Assembly (NCBI GenBank): GCA_027922465.2
Contig: BQMF02000049.1
Location: 1,164,264 to 1,228,263, forward strand
From: Turritopsis dohrnii
Taxonomy: Eukaryota; Cnidaria; Hydrozoa; Anthoathecata; Oceaniidae
DNA: 64,000 nt
Reading direction: 5' to 3'
In this document: positions 23,801 to 35,119 of the stretch, in pieces
Layout of the letters: each line of letters opens with the position of its first letter
Numbering within the stretch: the first letter of the stretch is position 1
Made by a program: the position numbers and the translations under genes
Notes under the pieces: generated by a model
Told to the model about the DNA's origin: nothing
Databases searched by the model: none
What the model saw: only the letters and a program-made list of their open reading frames with translations

Positions 23801-25453
23801 AAAGCTCAGGGTGCCCTTTGGATGTTCATAATATGCCCTTGCGGGATGCTGCCCTGCCTTTCTAGATTAGACCCTGTTAGTTAAAATGTATGATTGTGAT
23901 TGCAAGATTTCTATTTACAAACACAATTCTTCAAGTTCAAGGGTTCATATGACTTTCACTTTTCATCTATCTAAATTTAGCAAAATATAATTTGAGTCGA
24001 TTTGACCAGTTAGGGTTGGTTTATCATTATCAGCCATAATTGTGGTTTCTGATTTCTTTCCAATTCTTTAATTAGTGGTTGTCTTTGGTAATACTGCAAA
24101 TGTGTTTTGCAGTAATTGACTGCAGAAATTATTACGGTAGCAGCGATAGCGAATACCGTATTAAAACACCCGTGGACTACTACTACTACTACTACTACTC
24201 CTCCTCCTCCTCCTCCGGCCGAAATGGCAGTTTAGTCTACGATTTAGAGTCTGCGAGTCCCCACTAAAAACTCAATATACATTCTAATGAACGAACGTAG
24301 CCTTTTGAATTTTCGAAGGTTTTACATCACATACATTTAAAATACGTTTTCTTTGATATTTTATCACTTAGTTGATGAAGGAATGGATATTAATCAAATA
24401 GGTCTACATAAAACTGGGACTTTTAGTTACTTATGGTTCTGAATCAATGAACTTTGGCACTTGAAAATAGATATGTTTTTCGTGTCAGTAAAGCACAGAT
24501 CAGACTTTCTTATTACTTTCTTCGTTTGTTAGCTATCTGTTCTGTCTTTGAACATCAAGGTTTTCAAAAATCGAGTTAAAAAAAGGCAGTTATCTGTTTG
24601 AATTCATTTTCGGTTTCAAAAAGTTATAATTCAAAACATACATTTTTTTTTTCGAAGAAACGCGTTTTTTTTCCTACATAAGCTCTTATAAAAAAAACGT
24701 ACGTCATAAACAGCTCATGCATGTATAATTCTTTTGTCTTCTAATAAATTGAATTGCTGGTGTGTTACGATTAGACCCTATTTACACGAGTTAATAATTT
24801 TAAACCTTATATTATCGTTTATGCCTGTTTTCCACCAGTAAGATATCTCAAGAAATAACATTTACAGAACGTTTAAGAACTTTAAGTAAAATTTCAAATT
24901 TAAAAGTATTCTTGTGGCAAGTTCTTTTGCTGCTACCGTTTTGCGCCATCTGGCTCTTGTTTGATTATAGTGATATCTCATTTTGACATTACCACTCACA
25001 AAAATGCTTGAACTGGCTCTGTTTCCTCAACTAATGTATTATTGGTTTTTATGAACCCAAAAGCATCTGATTTGAGAAATGATTATTTGTTTTTTCACAT
25101 AAAATCTTTGTTTCCACGTTTTCTTTTAGCTGATGAAGTATCAAAATAAAAGGGGCGGTCGTATAGTTCTACATGACGTTAAAGCACCGGCATTAACGGA
25201 ATGGCCGAACCCTGTCAGTGCTTTGGAAGATGCGCTGTCACTAGAGAGAAAGGTGAATGATTCCCTTCTTGCGCTTCATGGTATTGCTGAAAAGAATAAC
25301 GACGCTCACTTATCCAACTACCTAGCGGACATATTTCTTGAAGAACAAGTTGAATCAATAAGTCAAATCAGCAAGATGATTACTAATGCAAAAAGATGTG
25401 GACCTGCCCTTGGTTTATATCAGTTTGATAAACTTACAATGGAGGATGCTTAA
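20867..25453 (+). CDS. FTH1-like: Ferritin heavy-chain-type subunit 2 (three exons), no IRE
   Basis: Tandem paralogue of ferritin 1 starting 633 bp after its stop. Exons 20867-20968, 23393-23485 and 25130-25453 have GT-AG borders and the same phase-0 positions, giving 172 residues. Ferroxidase residues are intact: E24, Y31, E59, H62, E104 and Q138, so it should be catalytic. No signal peptide. Introns are much larger (2424 and 1644 bp) because MITEs have inserted. Divergence from ferritin 1 is concentrated in exon 3 (for example [11 protein letters not shown] against [11 protein letters not shown]). The leader lacks the IRE that ferritin 1 carries, so translation is probably not under iron regulatory protein. 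Confidence 0.96.
21865..22332. mobile_element. TTAA-flanked MITE with about 150-bp inverted repeats, in ferritin 2 intron 1
   Basis: TTAA at 21861-21864 and 22333-22336 flanks ends reading AGGGATCCTRTGATGAAAAA. Homology between the arms continues through TGGGACATGATAGAGCTC and GTTGATTAACAAGTCTTTTT for about 150 bp. TTAA duplication suits Kolobok or piggyBac; the AG start favours Kolobok. Flanking sequence contains GTTCTTATTTT motifs of an older repeat into which it jumped. Confidence 0.9.
23683..23876. mobile_element. Small MITE with CAGGGTCTAATCTAG ends, in ferritin 2 intron 2
   Basis: A perfect 15-bp inverted repeat (CAGGGTCTAATCTAG) bounds 194 bp. TTAGT is present on both sides (23678-23682, 23877-23881). 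A CAGGG start is common in hAT elements, but a 5-bp rather than 8-bp duplication leaves the superfamily open. Confidence 0.85.
24177..24216. repeat. (CTA)n(CTC)n microsatellite in ferritin 2 intron 2
   Basis: An uninterrupted trinucleotide tract switches from CTA to CTC. It generates a false Tyr/Ser-repeat open frame. Confidence 0.95.
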
Positions 25454-25459
25454 AATTAT

Positions 25460-26932
25460 GTTGCATCATTTTTAATGAACTTCTTTTTTAATAATTGTCA
25501 GCCTTTTTAAGAGTGTAATTATGTTGCGTGCGTTAATTGAACTATATCTCATAGCTTCTGCATTCAATTACTGTTCAAATCCTTTACGCAATGGGTTTTT
25601 TATAAACTCACAAGTATCACGCGGCGGTGATCCTCTTTTCGGTTTTCAGACAGTTTACAAGTGCGCAATATTTAAGGAGATATTTTTAATTTCGCTAGTA
25701 TAGCGAAGTATTGGTATCGTCGTTCTATGTATCTCCGTGACATTTTGGACCATCTCACTAAAGTAAATAATTGCATATAAAAGCCATGTCCGCACACACC
25801 TTAGCAAAAAATCTTTTGCAGGCGCTAAATTTGGACCAAATTATGAAAGTTCTCCAATTTTCATAAAAATTTGCACAAAGCACAATTGAAAGGTTCCGAT
25901 TTCGAATTTGACAGTCATTTTTTTAAATTTGCCCGAAATTTGGCAATTTGGCAATGCTATATTGAGAATGTTTTATAATTGTTGAGAGTAGATTTGTGTA
26001 ATTGTGACACCGTCCTGAAGACTTTAAGCCAACCTCGTACCCAGGGTTTCTTACCTTTTCGATATACGGACGGCGTCTCAATTTGAGACGAATAAGTTTT
26101 GATCTATTTGTTTTGGATAATTGGGAGTTGAAATTCTGCTACCGTTATCAACTATTGTATCTCACAGTTCTATGAACAGTATATATTTGTTAGAATTGTG
26201 AGAATGCAATATAGCGAAATTTTCGACTTCCAAGTCGTCTTGTTTTACTTGCAGTCACTGTAAACCGTTTCGCTTTTAGAAGAATGTTGTTATTGAATCA
26301 TTTCTTTTGTGTTTTCACCGCGTCAGAATTTTGATGTCGACGTTCCTTTAGGTTCCAGAAATTCTGTCGCATCGTTGGTCACCTCAGTAACCGTAAAGCG
26401 TCTCTTGTTTCCCCCATTCTGGTCAAAATACATTGGCAAAACAGTTAGAAAATAACAAAATAACATTAGTTAGCCCCAAACCCCAAATCATTATTGTAGC
26501 AGCTGAGGCAACATGGGTAGGGGATGGAAGAGCCCTCATTATGTCCGGGATTGTAAATCACTAGAATTTTCCTAGAACATGGTTTATCACTTCACCAAAT
26601 GGTTTACAGCTTTACTTCTTCTTAAATATTTCAAGCACTCCTGGTTTTAGTAATTTCTTTGCTTTTCTTTGATGTTGTGATTTAAAGTACCTCATTTCGA
26701 AGCACATAAAAGGTAACATGTTGTGGGTATAAGTATCTGGGTTCCTTTATTTTATAAGGAACATGGTGTCGTAAAACACATTTCGTTTATCTCAACTTCA
26801 ATTATTCCTTACTTGGGTTGGACGGTCTGAATAACGATCCGGAGAGTCACAGGCTTTTTTAGCTGTCTGTTCCATAGCTTTTGATGATTCATCTTCTGAT
26901 TTTGAAAGATGTGCGGAAAAAAACCCCTTTAA
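25460..26932. other. No gene seen downstream of ferritin 2
   Basis: AT-rich, no coding family recognised. The motif CAACCTCGTACCCAGGGTTT (about 26032) recurs inverted near 39497-39516, so it marks a short dispersed repeat. Confidence 0.5.
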
Positions 26933-27393
26933 GGTGGTTCCTATACAGTTTTTTTCATCAAAAAGATGAATTTTTCAAATTTTCATTTTTATGGTAGACA
27001 AATATGTCTAGTATCATGTTTGAATAGTTAAAAAAGAAAAAAATGGTTACAATACATAAAATTTGGGCATCTAGTAAGATACACTCATAAAAATGTCCCT
27101 AGCAACGGCCTTAGCAACAGCCTGGTTCATGATCATCAGGGTAGTATATCTCTTTAAATTTTTGGTCTGGAGAGCCAAAATTTCTTGGTGATGTAATTTA
27201 CAGACCAGGCTGTTCTGCTAAGTACACATAATGTCGTAAATGGTAGAAAAAGCTTTTTAATAAACAGTGATAGGAAGTGGCAGCTGATTGGAAATTTCGA
27301 ATTTTAGCAATACTAAAGAATTACATTACTAACCACAAAGTAATCACACTTTTTAGAACTACATAATAACGTTACAAATAAAATACCCACATT

Positions 27394-28489
27394 ATGGGAA
27401 ATAAGAAAAATATTGGTCGAAAGAGAAAGCGACACTTTGGTAACAACCAATAGATGAGTTTCTTAGTGACGTAATGTTTATAAACACCAGTGTTCTTTGC
27501 TCGATAATTACGGTATATTGCAACATAAAATATCATTAATCAAGTCATTTTCCTGTGAGTATGCGCACGCAGCCTCGCAGGAAATAAAAGTCTCTTTATG
27601 CACTTCAATATGGAATATGTTGTCACTTTATTTGGTTCTCTGGAGTCCCCTTAAAGACAATCGACATTAGAAAGTTTCAATACACATTAGCACTTCCTAT
27701 CTATTTTCATACATTGTATTTGATTTTTAGTATGTACAAGGTATAAAAGTGTAATTAACATTGGAAACTCGTCTATATACAAAACAGCATCAACACCAAC
27801 AGCACTATGAACCTGCCCAGAAAAAATCCTTGAGATCTTCCAAAATTAATTCAACTGGAGCATCCCAAGATAATTCTGATGAAAATGACTATTTTTTGTT
27901 AATGAACTTTGGGATTCTAAAGGATATGATAACTGAAAGTTGTACTTGTCGTGAATGTGGTGGAGAGTTGATTCTATCGAATGATTTAAAAACACGCCAA
28001 GGTTTTGCAAATCAATTAATCTTACACTGCAAGTCTTGTAAAAACAAATCCAGTTATTTCACTTCACCTAAATGTCACCCAAAGGAGAATTCAACAAACA
28101 AGTTTTTTGAAATAAATGTGAGATACGTAATGGGTTTTCGAGAAATTGGTAAAGGACATGAAGCCATTAAATGTTTCTCACGAGTTTTGAATATGATTCC
28201 ACTATCAGAACCTGCTTACCGTAACATCAACGATGAACTCTTCATAGCTTATGAAAAGGCAGCTGGTGTTGCTGGTGTCTTTAAAGCCTTTAGATTCAAG
28301 CCAGGTGTAAATTTTGTGACTGGTTCCAAAAAGAGAGACAGGAAAAGCGTGAACTCAATGGAAAACAAGTCGACCGAGGAGACTAAAAAGAGAAGGAAAA
28401 GACTCAGAGCTGTTAAAAAGGGACTTGGGGACATTGAAAAAGATAAAGAGGGTGGGGAAGCTTATGTGCCAGGAGGAGGGTTTGATTGA
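27394..28489 (+). pseudogene. Transposase-derived protein of the Kolobok/Mutator-like element, MITE-interrupted and internally shortened
   Basis: A start at 27394 gives 19 codons beginning MGNKKNIGRKRKRHFG, the usual basic N-terminus of this family. A MITE then intervenes and the frame resumes at 27776, running to 28489. The second part has a zinc-binding CRECGGEL...CKSC pair, a FEINVRYVMGFREIGKGHEA segment, then skips directly to the family's basic C-terminus ending YVPGGGF. The catalytic core between them is absent, so it cannot be an active transposase; a DNA-binding remnant is possible. Joining 27450 to 27776 leaves one open frame. Confidence 0.8.
27451..27775. mobile_element. MITE copy 1 (TAGAYGAGTTTC ends), inside the transposase frame
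   Basis: About 320 bp with inverted ends TAGATGAGTTTC / GGAAACTCGTCTA. It is nearly identical to 45972-46289 apart from a short indel and scattered changes, so the family moved recently. TA flanks the right end; the left junction shows only one TA, so the target duplication is not perfectly symmetric here. Confidence 0.9.
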
Positions 28490-29045
28490 TTTTTATTTTT
28501 TTTATTAGAAAACAATCTTTTTCTTATTTTTCTCAAAATGTGAATTTTACGCTAACTAACAATGCTTGATGCACGATATCTTCGGACCTAGTTGCTCAAA
28601 TTAGATGAAATTTTCAGGAAATGTTCATTATTACAGTACCAGTTGGATGAACCTCAATTATTACAATTGCCTTTGTCATTGTGGAGTTATGATACTAAAT
28701 ACTTTTCACAAAATTCATTTTTCGGAAAACTTTTGTGTCAATTTACATGAAGTCAGAACGAAACGTGTAAAACTTTTCATTTTGGTTTAGCCCAATTATA
28801 CATATGTCATGGGTGTATGTGCAAAAAATTGAGGCAGTAGCATTTGTAGATTGGAAGTAATGATGTTTTAAAGTTTATACTAATTTTGTACCTTTTTATG
28901 CATGTTTTGAGCATTTTTGGGCAAAAAAAGATTTTTTTTCAAGAAAATTGTATTTCCTTATGAAAATAAGCCATTTCCCATGAGTTTTATTTGATTTCAT
29001 TCATTGTAGCATACTTCTAAAAAAACTGTATAGGAACCACCTTAA

Positions 29046-29398
29046 AGCCACTGCATTATAGTAGTCAAGCACAGATAAAATGTCCAGGTTAATTTCCCAA
29101 CCAAGCAGTCCCTCTTCAAAGTAATTTCAGCAAAACATAATTGGTGAACGTATAAAGTGCATTTGATAGGTATTATCTAATGATACTGAAAGGATTATAG
29201 AAATGTTACATATTCTTCATCTGTATATGAAGTAAGTTTTGGTGAATTCTCAACCCAAAGTAAGTAGTGAATATATACTAACAAGGACTTAAGATTCTAC
29301 TCTGATTATCTAATGTATGATTTACCAAAGATATTTTATATAGAATCCTATTATTAACCACTATATAAAATGATTTTCTATGCGATATTAAAAATGCC
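29046..29398. other. No gene seen
   Basis: AT-rich spacer between the Kolobok-like element and the Mab-21-like pseudogene. Confidence 0.5.
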
Positions 29399-32374
29399 TT
29401 GCTAACAGAACAGGATTTGATTGAAGAATATTTGTTCTCTCCCTATAATTTAGGCTTTCCAATTGTTTTTTTCGTTACTTTCAAATCAAATCTGCAGACA
29501 AGAGAAAGCCTAAGAAGATTGGAAAACTTTTCTTTTTGCAAGAACCTCAAAGAGAAATCTGGAGCCCCTTTTAAGCTGTTCGTGAAATTAAAACGTCAGT
29601 TGCGACGAGGCCGATCATTTGCAGAAGAATTAGTGGAGGTCAATACGAATATTTTTTCCTCAACTTTGAAGAAATGAGGAAGTAGCGAACATGTAGCCGA
29701 TCGTGAGAGAAACATCAAACCACTTCCATCAAACTTTTCGTTTCATGATCAATATCGACATAAACTTGAAAAGACGACAGATGGTTCTAGGTCGTTCCAC
29801 GCGTCAAATTTTGTGTTCCACAATGCTTTAAACAATAATGGCGATGTTCAGAATAATTACTTTCGACAGAACGAACAAATTCACGAATCTCCTCATAACC
29901 GTCCGAATAATAGAAGCCGAGCATCTGAAAGACCTTTGAATGGAGTCATTCAACCGACAGACGAAGTGGTGGAAGATAAAAAAAAAATATGTTACTATTC
30001 CAATGGACAATTTTGATTGGTTGGGAGTCCACAAAGGAGAGTTCAAATCATGATGACGCGAATGGAAAGTTCCTCGAAGTCTCTCACACATCCCTGCTCG
30101 AAACAATCTATGAGTCTCCTGATAATTTTGCTTGGCTTCGTAACGTTGCAGAATCTGACCAATTAAATGAAAGATCGTGGTCCAATCAACAGAACTTATC
30201 CAAACCTGCGTCGATGATCAAACATCAGCAAAATCAGTTGACGTCGGAAGGAAGAAATTTGAATCACCATCCACAACTGAGCGCAGCCCAATCATAATCT
30301 GCAATCCATGCATTTAAATGATGTTGATGCGGCTGTCTGAGTGCGATCAACAACAACAGGAAAAGAAATGAAGGAAGAACACATGCAGCAGTCTGAACAG
30401 TTCTCCATGGACTCGTCGAGTAGTCTCAATGAAACCAATCGGAACGTTATCATATTCAGCGAGAAGAAGAAGAAAGTGCAATCGAAGAAAAGAAAAAGAA
30501 AAAGAAGATGAAATTAAAATCTAGGTTTAAGAGGAAAACCTCCAAAAAGGAGAAAGAAGTTTCGATCAATGATGAAAATTCAGATCAATTATTTGTTAAG
30601 TTCGGTGGGTCCTCACCAATCTTTAGTACCAGTCTCTGCCAACGTTCGTCGATCACGCTCGAATGTAGAATTCGATAACTCGTTTACCAGTAGAACAGGT
30701 GTCAGAAGGTCACGTTCATGGAAAATCAACAATACGGAAGCCGAATTTGATGAAAAATACATTGCTATAAGCGGTTATAATCAAACGAAGGTAAACCAGT
30801 CGTATCGGTCACGGTCGTATCGAGCGGCTCATCGATTGACACGAGTATATATTCCAGTAAAGACAAACCGTTCAATTGACACATCGACCCAACCCGGTAC
30901 CCAGCATAAATACGATCGGAATAAATTTGCTACTACAGTAATGTTGGCTAAGGGTTGGAGTGGGAAAATCGTTTCAACAAGTAAGAAAACAGAGCAGATC
31001 TATGACTATAGTATGGACATCTCCCCTCCACGATCAGGCACAGGTGGAAAACAAACCATTTAATGACGTGAAACCTACTGATGCTCAAGATCGAGCGATG
31101 CAGATTCTGTACAGCCTAGATCGCAGTCTAATTAGTGAGACTGACTCCATGGGAGATTTGTTTGAAGAATCGCTAGACTGGATGTTCGAATCACAAGTCA
31201 AATTTGGACCAAACTAATTCTTCTTCTATCGAGAATCAAAATGCGAGAAATCAGAATTGGTTGATCTTTCTGAGCGCATGATGGATACAGGCTGGGATGA
31301 AGGGCAAAATATGCGAGTGAACTTTTACAAACATCTTCATAAAATCACTATTGTCATCAACAAAATGCTTCAGGATATTCCACAAAAGTATTTTCTATTC
31401 AAAATTAAACCTCTGTTTTTACAGGGAGAATTTGAAAAGAAAGGCAAAAATGTGTTAGACTTGTACTGAGTGATAGAAAACATGGGTCCATCAATATCTT
31501 TAGTCAGCTATATATTGAGAAAGGAACTCTTTGCATACGTTATTCTGAAAAGGAGGAATATGCGGAACAATTTCGTCTGTTTTATGCACAGAACGCCAAC
31601 AATGGCATTCGTATATTGTCGGCCAGCAACCTTACGCTCGTTTTCAGCTACATAGCGAATACGAAACTTCGCTCCAGGTACCAATTCACGTCGAAACGAT
31701 GGGGAGCGAAAATACCTGTTGATGTAGAAATCATGTTTAAAAAGGGCGGCAAGGATGACGTGCAGATGAGCATGTATTTTCCAGATGATGACGTCACTTA
31801 CGACATTAGATGCTAGATGTTAGATGTCCCTGAATTCCCAAATGTCATTGATTCTGTTCCGGATCGTAATTGAACGAAACTAGATGATAAACGAGAACTA
31901 ATTCAAAATGACGTCCATCTCATTGCTAAGCATCATAAAAACCAGCATCACTCGTGGGATGTTAATTTTCCGGAAACATGAAAAGTTTTACTTTCTCGAT
32001 GTGGCAACGATAACGTCTCCACAACGCTGCTTTTGGTTCTACAAGTCGTGAACGACCGCGTCTTGTCTAACAGAGCATGCGCAGGACTGTTGTTACCAGT
32101 TCACTTCATAATGATTCTTTTCTGGTTGCAATCAAAAAACCAAAGCAAACTCTCGTGGACTGTTGACAGACTTGGTGAAAGATTTCTTGATTTCTTGATC
32201 ATCTTGAAACGTTGTCTGAAGCAAAAGCAATGTTTGGACTTCTTCTTTCCAAATACAAATCACTTTGACTCGTTTACCCGAGAACAATTCGATAATTTAT
32301 ACCTGAATGTAGAAGATATTCTCAGTAACCCGTTGGCTTGTTTTGCAGCATTACCTACGGATAGGGTGACTTGA
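29399..32374 (+). pseudogene. Mab-21-like protein pseudogene (MAB21L / cGAS-like receptor family)
   Basis: The 3' part (31616-32374) stays in one frame across three premature stops (TAG 31814, TGA 31871, TGA 31979) and matches the Mab-21 C-terminal domain in order: HHSWDVNFPET at the WRISF position, then VLQVVNDRVL, VHFIMILFWLQ, LGERFLDFLIILKRCLKQ, CLDFFFPNTNHF and EDILSNPLACFAAL. Upstream frames (29399-31655) encode Ser/Arg-rich, low-complexity sequence and a possible nucleotidyltransferase region, with several frameshifts and stops. I see no clear catalytic GS...D-x-D motif. No introns are evident, so a processed copy is possible. Whether the parent was a nucleotide-sensing receptor or a developmental Mab-21 cannot be told. 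Confidence 0.7.
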
Positions 32375-35108
32375 TCATAACAGAATTTTCTTCAAAAAAT
32401 TCTTTAGGCAGACGTATATGACATTATTTAACTTTTTCAACTTCTGTTCATGCACATGACGTTATTGGCTGCACATTGTTTAAAGACATTTTTATTCTTT
32501 TCCAAACGCTTCGTTTAGTGTTTACCTTTTCTTTCAATTTCGATTATTCTTCATCATTTATGTATACATGATACTTTGACAATTCAAAATATTCGATGAA
32601 AGCTCAAAAATTACAAATTGTGTACATTGACATGTTTATGAAAAGAAGATAATCAAAAAGTACTTGTTCTTTGTGAAGATTAACCCTCTCCCTACCATAC
32701 ATGAAAGCTATTAATCAAGGAGCGCTTAATAGGATATAATACCTCGAGGAATATCACAGTCACGGCTGTTTTCGTAGCTTCATATTGTTTTGTTTTTACT
32801 TAGTTGTGAAGAAAATGGAACACCAGCCTAATCCATACGGGATCACTGGAGTTGTCGGACTTCAGAGGATAGTTCTAATCCATACGAGATAGTTATATGG
32901 AAGATAATAACCGGGTGTTTTTAGTTAGGTAAGGTTACAAAGCAGGGTAAACACGCATGCGCCTTACATCAGAAAAAAGTCTAAAATCTGTCTGTGTTAT
33001 GTGAAGAAATACATCCCATGTCTATGCAAGTGAGGCCCCGTTAAATTGGATGATTTTTCATCAGGTCAGCTAAATCGAAAGCCTTGAGCAATAATTTCTT
33101 TTTTGTTTGATGTCATAAACTTATTTTGTAAGAATACATCAAGTGCTCCCTTCAAAAAACCCCAAAATAGACCGAAATAATATCAATGTTTCTCAGTAGT
33201 TTACTCATTTTTTTTGCGTATCCTCAGGCTATGTTGCTTTATCATCAAGGGTATTCGGAAAGGCGCACTTCTTGCATAATTGCATAATTAAGCTCATAAT
33301 ATTTCGGATTTAACAAAAAATATGCAATGCAACGATGTCCGAAAGTTTTTCCGTCCGAATACCAATAATAAAGTGGCTGGGAATTGTTCTGCCTAAAGTT
33401 TTTTGGAAGTGTTCATTCCTAAAATTCATTAAATAAGTTCATGATTTTTTAGTTCAACATATATCTGAGAAATAGTTTTTCCTGGCTTGTTTTTGATGGG
33501 TTTTCGTAGTTGTTTGATCACAGCAACAACAAACAGAGAGAGTTGAATGCTTCCTTATTCGTCTGTTTGATAATTTCAAGCACTCGAAAAGTAATGCTTG
33601 TTACATTTACTTGATTTACCTTGGGTCTGTTTATTCTCAGGGTATTGCAGGGTCATTCGTAGTGAAAACCACTAGCTAGTTTATAGAAAAATTGTGGCAA
33701 CGGTACCATGAGCATCAATTTTGAGTAAAGATTCGTTGAATTTCGTCAAATGAAAAACCGATTTGTGAACTTCTTCCCAGTATTCATCTCACCCGCCATC
33801 TTTAATTAAGTACGTTCGTTCATCTCATCGAAACGAAAACATTTTCGAGAAGTGAAAGCATTTCCGAGAAGTGAGAATAAAATCGATAAGTTAAAAAAGC
33901 TTTGGCGGAAATTGAAAATAGAGCAAAAACTCTGTTCAGAGTTTTCGTAGTTTTCTCATGTTGTACTATCCATTCAACCATTCCTTTCACGTATATTCGA
34001 TTCTTTCGTTCTTTACATGAAATGTGACAAAATTTTTGATCTCAGACCCCCTCTATCTGTAAGACACTTTCCATCACTCCAGTCTATCTGAGAACGAAAC
34101 ATTGAGTCATTTAGCAGCAAGAACATTTTTTTCGTCCAACCTTTTGTTTCTGCCTAAAACAATTTGCTAGAAAAACAAAGCAAGGAAACAGTTTACTGTG
34201 AATGCTGTTTTACAAGAGACGTATTTCGTTCACGAGAAAGATCTTTGATCCGTATGAAAAACACTTTCTCTGTTTTCAAAGGAGCTATTTTTAGCCGGTA
34301 TCTGTGATTTGTTACGCTATGCCAAATCATACAAAAATCATACTTAAAAAAACAGATTTTGTTTTTATAAAAGAATTGTTAATTTCCAAGACCTCTCACT
34401 CGGCTAGAACTACTATCACTTTCGCCTTTGTGCCTTAGATATAGCAAAAATCTTTGCAATTTTAACCATAAGGTGGAGGTTTATTAAAAGGAAATTATGT
34501 AGACCGCACTCGTCTTTGCATCTTGTGTATAGCAAAAAATCTTTACAATTTTAACCACAAGGTGGAGGTTTGTTTGAGGGAAATTCCTGGTGAAAATTTG
34601 TTTACAAAAAGAAATGTTGTACAAACTTTTCTTTTTATCTATCGCTTAATCTGAATGTGAACGTTGAAATAAAAAGGTAGGTGTGTCAAGGAAAGAATCA
34701 AAATGTTCATTATCACATGAAGTAACAAGCTCGACTGTTGTTTAGTCGTTGCTGTCTTTGCACCTTATTCAAACTTTTCATACTGGTCTGTTACAGGATC
34801 TGAAAACACATAGTATGAATGCGCGAAAATAAACAACATACAATGTTTATGTGAAATATTCTTTTATTTGAAATGGAAGGTTTTGAGGGCATAAAAATTA
34901 TGAAGTGTTACAAAGACCTGAGACCCTAGATGAAAAACTCCATTTTTAATATTTTGATACTAAGATCCGAGAGCAATGTTTGTAATCAATGTTTTCGCTC
35001 CATACTTTTGTAATTTTTGCCCCGCTTTGTAATTATTACTGTATAACTGTTTGATGAAAACATTTGGGAAGAAAGATGTATTGAATGGCTGAATACTGTT
35101 TCACTTTC
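32375..35108. other. No gene seen; promoter region of the GTPase gene at its right end
   Basis: AT-rich intergenic DNA. A near-duplicate TTTTAACCAYAAGGTGGAGG occurs at about 34462 and 34550. A plausible acceptor (TTTCACTTTCAG) just before 35110 suggests that a non-coding first exon of the downstream gene lies somewhere here. Confidence 0.5.
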
Positions 35109-35119
35109 AGCTTGCAGAC

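Larger units (their letters stand above)
26933..29041. mobile_element. TTAA-flanked Kolobok/Mutator-like DNA transposon, internally deleted
   Basis: Ends GGTGGTTCCTATACAGTTTTTTT are inverted at 26933 and 29041, flanked by TTAA (26929-26932, 29042-29045). The 2.1-kb body holds the first and last parts of a transposase-type protein of the group often labelled Mutator-like in animals. TTAA duplication with a GG terminus points to Kolobok. It carries a younger MITE (27451-27775). Confidence 0.85.

Noticed and set aside
24079..24267. Tyr/Ser-repeat protein
   Set aside because: Translation of a (CTA)n(CTC)n microsatellite inside a ferritin intron.
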